DNA of 54,221 nucleotides from Candidatus Poribacteria bacterium (lineage in GTDB: Bacteria > Poribacteria > WGA-4E > WGA-3G), in the NCBI GenBank assembly GCA_003635255.1, contig PYJC01000159.1:1-54221 (forward strand), in the 5' to 3' direction. The first letter of the stretch is position 1; every line of letters starts with the position of its first letter. A program made the position numbers and the translations under genes. Under the pieces are notes generated by a model. It searched no databases. It was given only the letters and a program-made list of their open reading frames with translations, and was not told where the DNA came from. Below, in pieces: positions 39,501-49,019 of this stretch.

Positions 39501-42500
39501 GACCGTGACGGTGTAGGCGTTCCTTGTTTCATAGTCGAGTGCCCCTGTGGTGCTCAACAGTCCGGTTGCGGCATCGATGGTAAATGACGCGGCATCGGGT
39601 CCGGTGAGCGAGTAAGTCAGGTCGTCGCCATCCGTATCGGTTGCCTCGACCGCGGGCGTGATAGCTCGGACACCCGTCCCCTCAATGATTGAGCGCGATG
39701 TGCTTTCGGTCGCGAAACTCGGCTGATTGTTCGCGGCGGCATCATCGCTTACGTCGTTGGTGACCGTGACCGTGACCGTGACCGTTGCATCGTCGGCGGT
39801 GTTGCCATCGGAGACCGTGAGCATAACCGTATAGGTGCGCTTCGCTTCCGAGCCGTCGAACTCTAATGGCACGGCGGTTTTTAATTGTGCGCCGGTCGCC
39901 ACCTTCTCAACGGTAAATGATGCGGCATCTGCACCACTGAGCCGGTAAGTCAACGTGTCCCCCTCGTCATCATCGGTCGCGAGTATCACAGCACCGACAT
40001 CTCTTTCTAATGCCATGCCCTCCATGATTTCGCGGGCGGCACTGGCGATGGCGGTGTCCTTTGTGGCTTCGGATGCAATGAATCGGGGCGCGGTGTTCGT
40101 CTCGCCCGTTTCATCTCCGGTTACGTCCTTGAGCGCGATAGAGACACTGGTTGAGGCGGCTTCGCCTGCGGCATCGGTCGCGGTGACTGTCACCGTATAC
40201 GACCGTATGGGTGCTGGGTCGCCATCATAGTCGAGTGCCACCTTGGTTGTCAACATCCCGGTATTCGCATCTCTGGCAAATATCCTTTGACTGTTCGCAT
40301 CCAGACGGTAAGTCAACGTATCGCCACTGTCGGGGTCTTTCGCCGTGAGCCGTCCATTATGGTCAAAGACCTTTTGGCCGGCATCCCCCTCATAGACATA
40401 GACATCGCCAGTTGTTGTTAGGAACTCTGGGGCTTCGTTCACGTCCTCGACCGTGATGGTGACAGGGATGGTGGTGGAGAGCATGGGCCCCGGGGGCGTT
40501 TCACTGGGTCTGCCCGGATCGGTGGCGGTGACGATTACCTCGTAGGTAAAGTCCGCACTGGTCACGTTCTCATCCTCATTCCGGTCCGCTTCATAGTTGA
40601 GTCCATCTGCTGATGTCATCAACTGGCCGGTGTTCTCGTTGATGGTAAAAAACCCGGCATCGGTGCCGCTGATGCCGTAAGTCAGTGAGGTGTCGGTGAG
40701 GTCCGGATCCCGAGCTTCAACAGGGAGCCCGACGTTTGCGTTCGCGGCGTTCTCCTTAACGGTGCGCGTGGCACTCGTGATGGTGTTGCCCTCTGTGTCA
40801 ACGAACACAGGCGGTTGGTTTGTGGTTTCATCCACGTCCTCGACGGCGATCTGGATAACAACTGAGGCATCAATGTCAGCGACTCCGTCAGCAACAGCCA
40901 TACCGCGGGCATCTCTTTGGTCAGAGGCATAGACGGTGACCGAATAGCTGGACTGGGTTTCATGGTCGAGCGATGCGGTGGTTGTCAACTGGCCGCTGGT
41001 CTCGTCAATTTGGAACGGCACACTTGCCGTATTCGCGTTGCGGAGGCTGTATGTCAGTGAGTCCCTCTCCGGATCGCTGGCGACTACGGGCTCACCGACC
41101 TCTGTGCCTCCCGCGCTATTCTCTGGGACCATTCGGGTTCGGGTGATGGGGCTGCCATCGGTCTTCACGAACCGAGGCACTTCATTGACATCCAGAACCG
41201 TGACCGTGACCGTGATGGTGTCGTCTGTCGCGGTGTCGGTGTTGCCGTCATCATCCTTGCTATCGCGGACATCGATTGTGACCGTGTGGGAGGCATCCAT
41301 CTCATGGTCAAGTGCCTGCCGAGCACTTAACTGGACACCGCCTGAAGTGCGGCGAACACTAAAGTGTGCTTGACTCACGGCATCAAGGGTATAAGTGAGT
41401 ACGTCGCCATCTGGGTCGGTGGCACGCACAACACCGATATTGCCACTCCTGTTTTCCGGAATCTCGAAGCTCGTGCTTGGGATCGGGTTGTCAGACTCGT
41501 CAACGAACATTGGGGCTTCGTTGACGTTGGTGACATTGACCGTGACCTGTAGCGTGGCGGTTACCTGCCCGTCGGTGGCGGTAATTGTTACCCTGTATCC
41601 GCCGGGGCGGGTGTCAAAGTCGAGCGGTTCCTGGCTCTCCAATATCCCGTTGTCACTCCCAACGCTAAAATAGCGGGCATCGCGGCCGCTGAGCGTGTAG
41701 GCCACTTGGTCGCCTTGGTTTGGATCGGTGGCACGTACGGTGCCAATGATTGAATCCGCTGAATTTTCCACCACCTCAAAACGGGTTTGTGTGATGGTAT
41801 TCCCCTCTGCATCAACGAACACGGGGGGCTCGTTGCCTTCTTCGGTCACATCCCGAAGATCGATGGTGAAACGCTTGTCAATGGAATGGGTGCCGTCGGA
41901 GACGGTGACATCTACCATGTACGTGGTTGAATCGGTCTCGTAATCCAGGGCGGTTGCGGTGGTTAATCGTCCCGTGGTGTGACTAATGCTAAAGGACGCG
42001 GCACCGGACTTCAGCGTGTAGGTGAGTGCGTCTCCGTCACCATCGGTCGCCATCAGCGCGCCGGTGGGGTCATAGACCGGTTGCCCGCTGGCACCCTCAT
42101 ATACAAATAAATCGGGGGTGACCTCCGCGAACATGGGTTCTTCCTCTACGTCTGCGACGTTGATGGTGACCCGGATTTCGTCGAAGCGAGCATTGGTATC
42201 TACGGCTCTAACCGTTACCATATAGCTCCGCACCGTTTCATAGTCTAGGTCTCCCACGATGCTCAATGTGCCGGTAGTCGGTGCAATGCTAAAGGGCGCG
42301 GCACCGGGGTTCTTGAGGTAGTAGGTTCTGGTGTCCTCATCGTCCTCATCGATGGCGATTACTGGGAATTGCATCACGCCCGTATCGGTCTCTTGGACGG
42401 TTCGGGTGGTGGTTTCCCCTTCGGTGAACATTGGAGGCTCTTGTACGTCCAGGACGGTAATCGTGACATCGGCTGATGGTTTGGTTTTGTGACCGCTATC

Positions 42501-45500
42501 GGCTATGAGCGTCACCGTATAGGAATCCTTGGTTTCATGGTCAAGTGCCATTTTGGTCATCAACATCCCATTGTTATCAATGGAAAAGGACTTGTAATCG
42601 TCCTTGGTTGCCGCTGGTCGGTCGGTTTTGAACGTGTAAGTGACGGTGTCGCCCTCCGGATCGGTGGCGAGCACAGCGGGAAAGATGGGGCGTACTCCTG
42701 TACCTTCCGCTATGCTACGAGCGATTGGGTTGGCTGCTGTGCCCTCTTCGGTTCCTGTGAAGAGGAACGTTGGTGGTTCATTAACGTCTGTGACCGTGAT
42801 CATGACGATGGTTTGGTCGGTGGCACCGCCGGAATCCGTCGCGGTGAGATAGACCTCATAGGTGGGGTCGTGATCGGGATTCTCAAAGTCGAGTGCAGTC
42901 GCCCCGGTTTGTATCTGGCCGTCAGTTACCGTTGTGCTAAAGAACGACGCATCGGGGCCGGAGAGCGCGTAGGTGACAATATTGGTGTCAGCGACAGAGG
43001 CATCGGCTTCCTTATCTGCGGCGATGACTGGCGCACCCACATCTGCGTTCGCGGCGTTCTCCGCTACCTCGAGCTCGACGCGGCGTTTGGCGAACATGGG
43101 TGGGTCGTTTGCCGGGTCGACCTCGATGGTGACGGGTACCTCGTCACTGCCACCGTTCCCATCAACGACTCGGACCACGACATCGTAGGAACGCTTGAGC
43201 GGTTCGGCTTCATAGTCAAGTGGTGCCTTAACGATGAGTTGTCCGCTGGTTGGCTCGATGTCAAATGATGCGGCATCGTCGCCACGGAGCATGTAACTTA
43301 ACGTGTCACCGTCCGCATCGAATACGGGCACAGGTGTTCCGATGTTTACCCCTTTTTGTGCGTTCTCCGCTATGCTCCGTACGGCAGTGGTGATGGGTAC
43401 GGGTGGCGTTGCCGCCGCGTCGGCGACGAACATCGGGTCATCGTTGCGATCTTCGATCATGATGGTGACCGTGATGAAGGTGTCATTAACAGTGATGGGG
43501 AGGGTCTCTACGGTGCTGTCAGCATCTCGGCCATCGTCGACGAAGACCTGCACCGTTAAGGAGGGGCCACCTGTACGTTCATAGTCTAGTGCGTCCTTGG
43601 TTATTAACTGACCGTTTGACGCATCAATATCAAACATGGCTTCGTTGCCCCCAGTAGTACCGAGCGCGTAAGTCAAGCCGTGGCGATCAGAATCGGTCGC
43701 GGTCAATGGGGACCCGACGTTTCGACCTGCGGGTGTATTCTCCGGTACCATGCGGGTCGTTTCCGTTCCCTCGTTGAACATCGGTTGTTCTTCGATATTA
43801 TTGACGGTGATGGTAACGGGTTGGTCTGCGGTATGGGTATCATTGGCCGCAGTGACCGTTACCGTATAACTGGACTGCACTTCATGGTCGAGTGGTGCCT
43901 TGACGCTCAATTGGCCCGTTGTGCTGTCAATAGAAAACGAAGCGGCATGGGTGCCACCGAGTGTGTAGGTCAGATTTACTTGAGTCGCTGCCACTGGAGT
44001 GCCGACGTTTCCTGCTGTTGGAGCGGTGGTGGTTGCTACTGCGTTTTCATCTATTGAGCGTCTGCCTGTCTCCGCGCTAGGGAACGTGGGCGTTTCCGGT
44101 GCGGTATAGACAGTGATGGTGCTAGTTCGCATGGCTTCGCGCCCGTAGCTATCCGTCGCCGTGATCTCTACGGTTTCAGACCCGGCGGCAAGTGTTACCG
44201 CTTTGGTTGTCAATGCCCCTGAGTTATTGATGCTAAACCTTGCGGCACCGGTGCCACTGAGCAGGTAAGTCAATCGGTCGCCAGCGTCCGGGTCTGTTGC
44301 CTTTAATACGCCGTTCGGGTCGTAGACCTTTCGGCCGGCCGCTGTGCCTGTATAGACATAGGCACCAGTGGTCTCGGTGGGGAATACAGGTGGTTCGTTG
44401 ACATCTATGACCGTAACGGTGACGGTGATGCGGTCATCAATAGTGTCGGCATTGGGAACACCATCGTTGACGGTGACCACCAGCGTGTAAGGGTGCATGG
44501 GAGGCATCCCACCCGTCCCTTCGTAGTTAAGCACTTGGTTGGCTCGTAACATCAGCTGGCCTGTGGAGTCAATACTAAATAGTGTTGACTCTCGTGCAAG
44601 CCCGTAAGTTAATGTATCGGGCGTTGCCGCATTCATTTCCGGATCAGTTGCCACGATGGGGGCACCAATGTTGACAGCCTCCGTCCCCGTGGTTTGCTCT
44701 GGGATGGAACGGGCGGCGGCGTCACCTTCGGTGAACATTGAGGGCTCGTTGACATCAATCACCGTGATGGTAATCGGTTGTTCGACGGGTCGTCCCATAC
44801 CATTTTGGTTATCGGTGATGCGAACCATGACGGTGTAGGTGCGCTTCTTTTCATAGTCGAGGGGTGCTTTGACTCTCAATTGGCCGGTGGTGGCATTGAT
44901 GTCAAATGAGTTGGCATCCGTGCTACCGCGGGCGTTAGCGAGGCTGTAAGTCAATGCGTCCTGTTCCGGATCGGTGGCGAGGATACGGCCGTCGATGGGG
45001 TGTCCTGCCATGGTGTTCTCGGGGACGTTCAACCCATCGGCGATTGTGACCGCGGAACTGGATGCGGTTGAAAACGTTGGTGGTTCGTTGATGTCTGTGA
45101 CAACAAAAGTGACGATGATGGTGTCGTCAATAGCGGTGTCGTCGGTGCCCTCAGGCGTTTTGCTATCGGTGACGGTGATGGCGATCTGGTAGAAGGGCTG
45201 GGAACCTGCTTCAACGCCTTCATAGTCGAGTGTGAGGGCGTTGGTTCCTGTCGCCGTGGACAACTGTCCGAACTGTGTACTCAGGCTAAACGAGGCACTA
45301 TTTGGGCTATTTGTGTCGGCAAAGTCGTAAGTCAAAGTGTCGCCGTCCTGATCGGTGGCGGTCACGGGCATACCGATTTTTACGCCGTCCCCTGTGTTCT
45401 CTGGCAACGGGATTTCGATTTGATCGCCATCGCTGAACATTGGGGGATCGTTTCGGTCCGTGACCGTGATAGTGACGGGAATTGTGGCACTGAGCTCGCC

Positions 45501-47900
45501 ATCTGAAACCGTGACCATAACGTTGTGTATGGGCTTGGCTTCGTAGTCCAGTGCGACTGCGGTTTTTAACTGCCCGGACTCGGTGCCGGAGTACTCAATG
45601 GTAAATGAGTCGGCATCGGTACCGCTGAGGGTAAAGGTTAGGGGGTCGCCTTCTGGATCCGCGGCGGGTAAAGGGGATGTGGTGCCCACGTCTGTGCCGC
45701 TCGGTTGGTTCTCTGCTACGGCGCGGGCGGCCCTCATGATGGGCATATCAAGTGTGCCAAACACCGGTGCCTCATTGAGATCTATGACGGTGATGGTGAC
45801 ATCGATGGTGTCGGTGTTCGCAGAAACACCATCGGTGACGGTGACCGTTACCGTATAGGCACCGCCGGTTGCTGCTTCATGGTCAAGCGGTTCCTTGCTG
45901 TATAACCGCCCGGTGTTGTTGATGTCAAACAGATTGTTCGTATCGCCTCCGGTGATGGTGTAAGTCAGTGTGTCGTTGTTTCGGTCGATGGCTCTGACTC
46001 GGCCAATGAGCCGTTCCCTGGAATTCTCGTCCACACTAAAGGATACGGGCCCTGGGAGATTATCACCATCCTCGTCGACGAATGTGGGTGCCTGTTGGTT
46101 CACACCCGTATCATCGGCTACGTCAATGACCCGAATGGTGACAGTGATAAAGTCAGAGAGCGCGCCATCGGAGACTTGGACGGTTACTGTATAAGTGCGC
46201 TTGGCTGGAGATCCTTCATAGTCTGCCGCGGCGGTGAGGGCGAGTGGTACGGTATCGGGAGTAAACGAACTTGCATCAGGGCCCGACAGGGTGTAATTCA
46301 AAGTCGTGCCACTGTCCGGATCGGTTGCCATCACCTCGCCGTCGGGGTCGTAGACGGTGGTGCCACCATCATAGACATAGAGGCGGTTTCGGGCGGTGTC
46401 GTAGGGGAATGCGGGCGGTTCATTGACGTTAGTGACGGTGATGGTGACATCGATGGTGTCGTCAATGGCGGCGTCGGGCTTGCGATCAGAGACGGTGAGC
46501 CTTACCATGTAGCCACCCGTGGGGTAGTCCTCCGCTTCAAAATCAAGTGCCTGTCTGGTTCTTAACTGTCCGTTGTTGTCAACGGCAAATAGGCGGGCAT
46601 AGTCGTTACCAGGGATGTCGACGACGGTGTAAGTCAATGTGTCGCCATCCAGATCGGTTGCTCTGACAGCGTTATCGAATGGGCCGGCTCTTTGGTTCTC
46701 TGGTACTGAGAGAGTGGGGGCGGTGGTTTGGGTGAACATCGGCTCATCGTTTTGGTCTGTGAGGGTGATGGTGACAACGATATTGTTTGAGAGCGGGGTG
46801 TCGTCATCATCCATGACAGTGACGGCGATGGTGTGGCTGTTCTGCGTCTCATAGTCGAGCGGTTCTTTTGTTTTGAGTTGGCCGTCACTCTCAATGACAA
46901 AAGGAACGGTCGCGCCAACGCTGTAAGTCAGCGTATCGCCATCTGGGTCGGTCGCTGTGATTGGTGTTCCGACCGTCGTCCCTGCGGGTGCGTTCTCTGG
47001 GATGCTGCGGGATGCGGTTGGGGACGGGAATTCGGGTGCTTCATTAACGTCGGTGACCGAGATGGGGACGGTGACGCGCGTTGAGAGCCCACCGGATGGG
47101 CTGTCGGTGGCGATAACGGTGACGATATAGAAGTTATCGCGTGGGGTGCCGCCGGTGTCCATCGGGGCTTCAAAGTTGAACACGGTCTTGGTTTTCAACT
47201 GCCCGGCGCTTGGGTCGATCTCGAAGTGTCGTGCATCGGGGCCCGTTAGGGTGTAAATCAACGTGTCAACACGGACGGTTTGGGGGTTGGTGTCGGTCTC
47301 GTCGTCCAATGCATCCGGATCTGTTAAACTCACAGGGGTCCCGATGTCTATCCCTTTCAATGTTTTCTCTGGGATGGTGCGGGTCGCAACTCGTGTTGCG
47401 GGTTCGTTAGGCGTCTCGTCAGCGAACACGGGTGCTTCGTTGACATCTATGACAGTGATGGTAACGGTGATCTCGTCGTTGTTGCCATCGGCAAAGTCCT
47501 CATCATCGGCGACCTTGATTGTGACGACGTACTCGTTGGTGTTGGTACCGGAGGGATCTTCGCCGCGAGGCATTTCAAAGTTGAGGGTTTGCTTGAGACG
47601 GAGTCTGCCGGTGTTTTCGTCAACCGTGAAAAATCTGGCATCGGCTGTATCACTATCCGCATCATTGAGTTGATAAGTCAATCGGTCTCGATCAGTATCG
47701 GTGGCGGTGACTCGTGCGATGAGTGTGCCGATTGGGACATTTTCTTTGATTTCATACGCGGCGGTGTCCGAGGGGAACTCGGGATCATCGGCGTGTGTGA
47801 TGCCGTTAAAGGCAGTGGTTAAGAGTAGCACCGTGAGTAGTGCGACGGTGAGTTTGGGGTTGATGGTTGAAACAGTCTTTACGAGCGTTTTCGCTTTCAT
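36555..47900 (-). CDS. Giant secreted cadherin-repeat protein, 3,781 residues
   Basis: ATG 47900 follows GAAAGGAAGATT. A signal peptide (about 1-37, LTVALLTVLLLTTAFNGITHA region) leads into roughly 30 cadherin domains of about 105 residues, each ending with the calcium motif D-x-N-E-x-P-x-F (DVNEAPVF, DINEPPTF and variants) and holding LDYE and DxDGDxLTY motifs. A Pro/Gly linker (PGTTPDPGGGQPPAPQPLP) separates the last four repeats. The C-terminal 500 residues are two related HVPLK/GVPLK modules, a CNA-B-like beta domain and a FlgD-like module with YPNPFNPETWIPYRLA and SGIYFYHLTAGD, the sorting or anchoring end of this lineage. It likely mediates calcium-dependent adhesion to host or neighbour cells. 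Confidence 0.95.
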   Translation of the reverse strand: MKAKTLVKTVSTINPKLTVALLTVLLLTTAFNGITHADDPEFPSDTAAYEIKENVPIGTLIARVTATDTDRDRLTYQLNDADSDTADARFFTVDENTGRLRLKQTLNFEMPRGEDPSGTNTNEYVVTIKVADDEDFADGNNDEITVTITVIDVNEAPVFADETPNEPATRVATRTIPEKTLKGIDIGTPVSLTDPDALDDETDTNPQTVRVDTLIYTLTGPDARHFEIDPSAGQLKTKTVFNFEAPMDTGGTPRDNFYIVTVIATDSPSGGLSTRVTVPISVTDVNEAPEFPSPTASRSIPENAPAGTTVGTPITATDPDGDTLTYSVGATVPFVIESDGQLKTKEPLDYETQNSHTIAVTVMDDDDTPLSNNIVVTITLTDQNDEPMFTQTTAPTLSVPENQRAGPFDNAVRATDLDGDTLTYTVVDIPGNDYARLFAVDNNGQLRTRQALDFEAEDYPTGGYMVRLTVSDRKPDAAIDDTIDVTITVTNVNEPPAFPYDTARNRLYVYDGGTTVYDPDGEVMATDPDSGTTLNYTLSGPDASSFTPDTVPLALTAAADYEGSPAKRTYTVTVQVSDGALSDFITVTIRVIDVADDTGVNQQAPTFVDEDGDNLPGPVSFSVDENSRERLIGRVRAIDRNNDTLTYTITGGDTNNLFDINNTGRLYSKEPLDHEAATGGAYTVTVTVTDGVSANTDTIDVTITVIDLNEAPVFGTLDMPIMRAARAVAENQPSGTDVGTTSPLPAADPEGDPLTFTLSGTDADSFTIEYSGTESGQLKTAVALDYEAKPIHNVMVTVSDGELSATIPVTITVTDRNDPPMFSDGDQIEIPLPENTGDGVKIGMPVTATDQDGDTLTYDFADTNSPNSASFSLSTQFGQLSTATGTNALTLDYEGVEAGSQPFYQIAITVTDSKTPEGTDDTAIDDTIIVTFVVTDINEPPTFSTASSSAVTIADGLNVPENTMAGHPIDGRILATDPEQDALTYSLANARGSTDANSFDINATTGQLRVKAPLDYEKKRTYTVMVRITDNQNGMGRPVEQPITITVIDVNEPSMFTEGDAAARSIPEQTTGTEAVNIGAPIVATDPEMNAATPDTLTYGLARESTLFSIDSTGQLMLRANQVLNYEGTGGMPPMHPYTLVVTVNDGVPNADTIDDRITVTVTVIDVNEPPVFPTETTGAYVYTGTAAGRKVYDPNGVLKATDPDAGDRLTYLLSGTGAARFSINNSGALTTKAVTLAAGSETVEITATDSYGREAMRTSTITVYTAPETPTFPSAETGRRSIDENAVATTTAPTAGNVGTPVAATQVNLTYTLGGTHAASFSIDSTTGQLSVKAPLDHEVQSSYTVTVTAANDTHTADQPVTITVNNIEEQPMFNEGTETTRMVPENTPAGRNVGSPLTATDSDRHGLTYALGTTGGNEAMFDIDASNGQLITKDALDYERTGGPSLTVQVFVDDGRDADSTVETLPITVNDTFITVTIMIEDRNDDPMFVADAAATPPVPITTAVRSIAENAQKGVNIGTPVPVFDADGDTLSYMLRGDDAASFDIEPTSGQLIVKAPLDYEAEPLKRSYDVVVRVVDGNGGSDEVPVTIEVDPANDPPMFAKRRVELEVAENAANADVGAPVIAADKEADASVADTNIVTYALSGPDASFFSTTVTDGQIQTGATALDFENPDHDPTYEVYLTATDSGGATDQTIVMITVTDVNEPPTFLFTGTEEGTAANPIARSIAEGTGVRPIFPAVLATDPEGDTVTYTFKTDRPAATKDDYKSFSIDNNGMLMTKMALDHETKDSYTVTLIADSGHKTKPSADVTITVLDVQEPPMFTEGETTTRTVQETDTGVMQFPVIAIDEDDEDTRTYYLKNPGAAPFSIAPTTGTLSIVGDLDYETVRSYMVTVRAVDTNARFDEIRVTINVADVEEEPMFAEVTPDLFVYEGASGQPVYDPTGALMATDGDGDALTYTLKSGAASFSISHTTGRLTTATALDYETDSTTYMVDVTVSDGTHSIDKRFTIDLRDVTEEGNEPPVFVDAEGNTITQTRFEVVENSADSIIGTVRATDPNQGDQVAYTLSGRDARYFSVGSDNGILESQEPLDFDTRPGGYRVTITATDGQVTATLQVTVNVTNVNEAPMFVDESDNPIPSTSFEIPENRSGNIGVVRATDPDGDVLTYTLDAVSQAHFSVRRTSGGVQLSARQALDHEMDASHTVTIDVRDSKDDDGNTDTATDDTITVTVTVLDVNEVPRFVKTDGSPITRTRMVPENSAGGTEVGEPVVASDPERDSLTYSLRNANTASVPFQIDETSGQLTTTASLDHETQSSYSVTVYASDQRDARGMAVADGVADIDASVVIQIAVEDVDETTNQPPVFVDTEGNTITSATRTVKENAANANVGLPVEARDPDLTDTSLTYGISGTDAGFFTINENTGQLMTSADGLNYEADRNEDENVTSADFTYEVIVTATDPGRPSETPPGPMLSTTIPVTITVEDVNEAPEFLTTTGDVYVYEGDAGQKVFDHNGRLTAKDPDSGDTLTYRLDANSQRIFARDANTGMLTTKVALDYDGDPAPIRSYTVTVTATDAAGEAASTSVSIALKDVTGDETGETNTAPRFIASEATKDTAIASAAREIMEGMALERDVGAVILATDDDEGDTLTYRLSGADAASFTVEKVATGAQLKTAVPLEFDGSEAKRTYTVMLTVSDGNTADDATVTVTVTVTNDVSDDAAANNQPSFATESTSRSIIEGTGVRAITPAVEATDTDGDDLTYSLTGPDAASFTIDAATGLLSTTGALDYETRNAYTVTVNVSDSKDDDGEADTGIDDSITVNITIENDPSDDPTGQNRPPTFTAGTSTTRSVSAGGAGRNVGARIAATDLDNDTLIYALSGGHTALFAINSNTGQLTTRASVTAGSYSVTVTVHDGKAPDGSASTAIDDRITVSIRVTAPGTTPDPGGGQPPAPQPLPDTGGGQQPIPVTNDPPTFDDGTSATRSVAENTAAGTNIGAPVGATDPNNDPLTYTLGGADAASFGINSTSGQLMTSAALDFEVKRVYTVVVTADDGLTGGTAAITVTINVTDVSVADGDPEPTNNAPAFASDTAARSVAENTAAGMPIGAPVAAVDTDAGEVLTYTLGGTDMASFDINGATGQLMTQAALDHETKDSYTVMVTATDKGGLTDSITVEITVTDVNEAPAFADATAARSVDENTAAGMNIGAAFTATDPDDGDEVMYSLGGTDMASFAIGDTTGQLMTMGMLDHETKDSYTVMVIATDSGGLTGSITVTISVMDVNDAPMFASATATRMVEENTAAGMAIGDPVMATDDDGDDITYSLGGVDMASFAIDTATGQLKTMADLDYEAQASHTVMVTASDGTLMSSVTVTITVTDVPEFMLSVPAGQSLIHVPLKMAGLAKISDLYDKLGGATNVNLLITYDASSQRWLSYIGEQNRGRASDRDLTDDLGILADMKNAVTLQLSGDALGTDGTASITLVTGSNLVGVPLKDSRITNVSDLLELDDNVSFIIVSDGGEYKTITRAGDPGDVAVTGGQSFILNATAATTVSIMGDGWASSAMPAAPWLGQTGIHKTGVTSAVAVTGSVVDGVKGLTDFHITVKNLSTGQVETVATDKNGTGYQLTVVDVSTGRAAQVGDILEITAQSTDPLVGVEPLRYVVTAEDVKRSHIQLDALVTYEIPAKTELLRNYPNPFNPETWIPYRLATDAVVTLRIYNQKGEQVRSIPLGHQVAAVYETRHKAIYWDGRNDLGERVASGIYFYHLTAGDYTATRKMVIVK

Positions 47901-47939
47901 AATCTTCCTTTCACCAGTTACGGTGTGTTTGAATTGTTC

Positions 47940-48482
47940 TCAAGAGTTTGTCGCCAGCCTGTGGTTGCTGAACGTGTGCAGGATGGCGAGTAGGTCTGCG
48001 GCGAGTTCGGCTTGTGTGCCGTGTGTATCTTCGTCGAGGACTTGGAGTTCGCCGCCGTTCTGTTCGACCATATACTGTATGACTTCGACACCGAAGTGTG
48101 CGAGTCGGTCTCGGTGTGTGATGACGAGTCGTATGGTTTGCCCGTCGAGGAGTCGTTCGAGTATGTCCTGAAGTCCTGCTCGGTTGAAGTCGAGTCCACT
48201 GCCGATGTCGTAGATGAATTCGGCGGTGGGGTATTTTCCTTTCATGATTTTGAATTGCTGGTTGAGTTCGTCCTTTAGCTGTTCGTGTGCGATACGACAG
48301 TAGCAGATGGTGGTCGGGTGGGATTTGGATTTGGTTCCTTTGATAAAGGAATCAACGTTATATCGGCGTTGTCCTCCTTCGGTGCGGATATAGTCAATCT
48401 TGCCGGCATCTGCGAGTCGTCGGAGATGTGTCGGGGTATAGTCAAGTATCTGTGCGGCTTTCTTGGCGGAGATGTATTTCAT
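47940..48482 (-). CDS. IS607-type serine resolvase-like protein with altered active site, 180 residues
   Basis: Residues 1-48 are a MerR-like helix-turn-helix (SAKKAAQILDYTPTHLRRLA) and the rest the IS607 TnpA resolvase fold (DIGSGLDFNRAGLQDILERL; VITHRDRLAHFGVEV). In active members the nucleophile sits in Y-x-R-V-S; here the sequence is YCRIAHEQ, so Ser is replaced by Ala65. The following conserved Arg in DRLxRFG is His129. The protein should bind DNA but not recombine it. No tnpB is next to it; it is 40 bases upstream of the giant cadherin gene in the same direction, so it may regulate it (inference). Confidence 0.8.
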   Translation of the reverse strand: MKYISAKKAAQILDYTPTHLRRLADAGKIDYIRTEGGQRRYNVDSFIKGTKSKSHPTTICYCRIAHEQLKDELNQQFKIMKGKYPTAEFIYDIGSGLDFNRAGLQDILERLLDGQTIRLVITHRDRLAHFGVEVIQYMVEQNGGELQVLDEDTHGTQAELAADLLAILHTFSNHRLATNS

Positions 48483-48483
48483 G

Positions 48484-48517
48484 GGTAATATAATATAATA
48501 ATGTGTGAGAATGTCAA
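48484..48517 (-). promoter_or_regulatory. Promoter of the resolvase-like gene
   Basis: TTGACA (48517-48512, minus strand) is followed after about 16 bases by a repetitive TATTATATTATATT block immediately before the ATG at 48482, leaving almost no leader. The position implies a near-leaderless mRNA. The giant gene may be read from the same start. Confidence 0.5.
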
Positions 48518-48681
48518 GCTTTTTTTTTCGTGTGGTTTGATTTTGTGGTATTTTTCAGGATATAACGGTATGGGTGTGGGTAGGTTTCATGAATACTGGG
48601 TCATGGCAAGTCCCCTTGCTCGCCAGTCGCACACCATAAGGTGTTACGGTTCCGGTTTATTTATTCGTTTCAATCTCGCAA

Positions 48682-48849
48682 TTATTGGTTACTGCCCTCA
48701 TTGGCAATAAATTCGTTTATGCGTTTAGAGAACTCGCGATATTTCTCATCCAATAGGCGCAAGTCATCAATAGTTATTGGTGGAAAATCAATGGTTTTCT
48801 TTGAAAAGTCGGTGACATTATTGATGATTTGTTCTAAACGGTCATTCAT
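48682..48849 (-). CDS. Small helical protein, 55 residues
   Basis: ATG 48849 has AAAGGAGACAAACTC before it. The product (MNDRLEQIINNVTDFSKKTI; DEKYREFSKRINEFIANEG) is charged and helical, probably a coiled coil. The stop is followed at once by gtttcaatctcgc on the plus strand (48669-48681), the start of an array 3 repeat. Unknown function. Confidence 0.5.
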   Translation of the reverse strand: MNDRLEQIINNVTDFSKKTIDFPPITIDDLRLLDEKYREFSKRINEFIANEGSNQ

Positions 48850-48948
48850 GAGTTTGTCTCCTTTGCGAGTTGGTGGGGTGTTAACCCATTGGGCTTAACC
48901 GCTTTTATATCACACTGATAACTCTTTCCGTCCGCAAATCAAGCGGCG

Positions 48949-48985
48949 GGTTTCAATCTCGGCATCGAGATTCTTTTGGTTGTGA
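48949..48985. CRISPR. Single decayed array 3-type repeat
   Basis: The sequence ggtttcaatctcggcatcga then gattcttttggttgtgac differs from the array 3 repeat at a few positions. Its right flank agcgacc...gcaagggt resembles the flank of array 3 at 35553, so this is the remains of a duplicated array end 13 kb away. Confidence 0.7.
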
Positions 48986-49019
48986 CAGCGACCATTTGAA
49001 AGCCAACCGTGGCAAGGGT

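Noticed and set aside
36552..47822. Many plus-strand frames opposite the cadherin gene
   Set aside because: They mirror the repeat period of the minus-strand gene, lack ribosome sites and show no recognisable domains.
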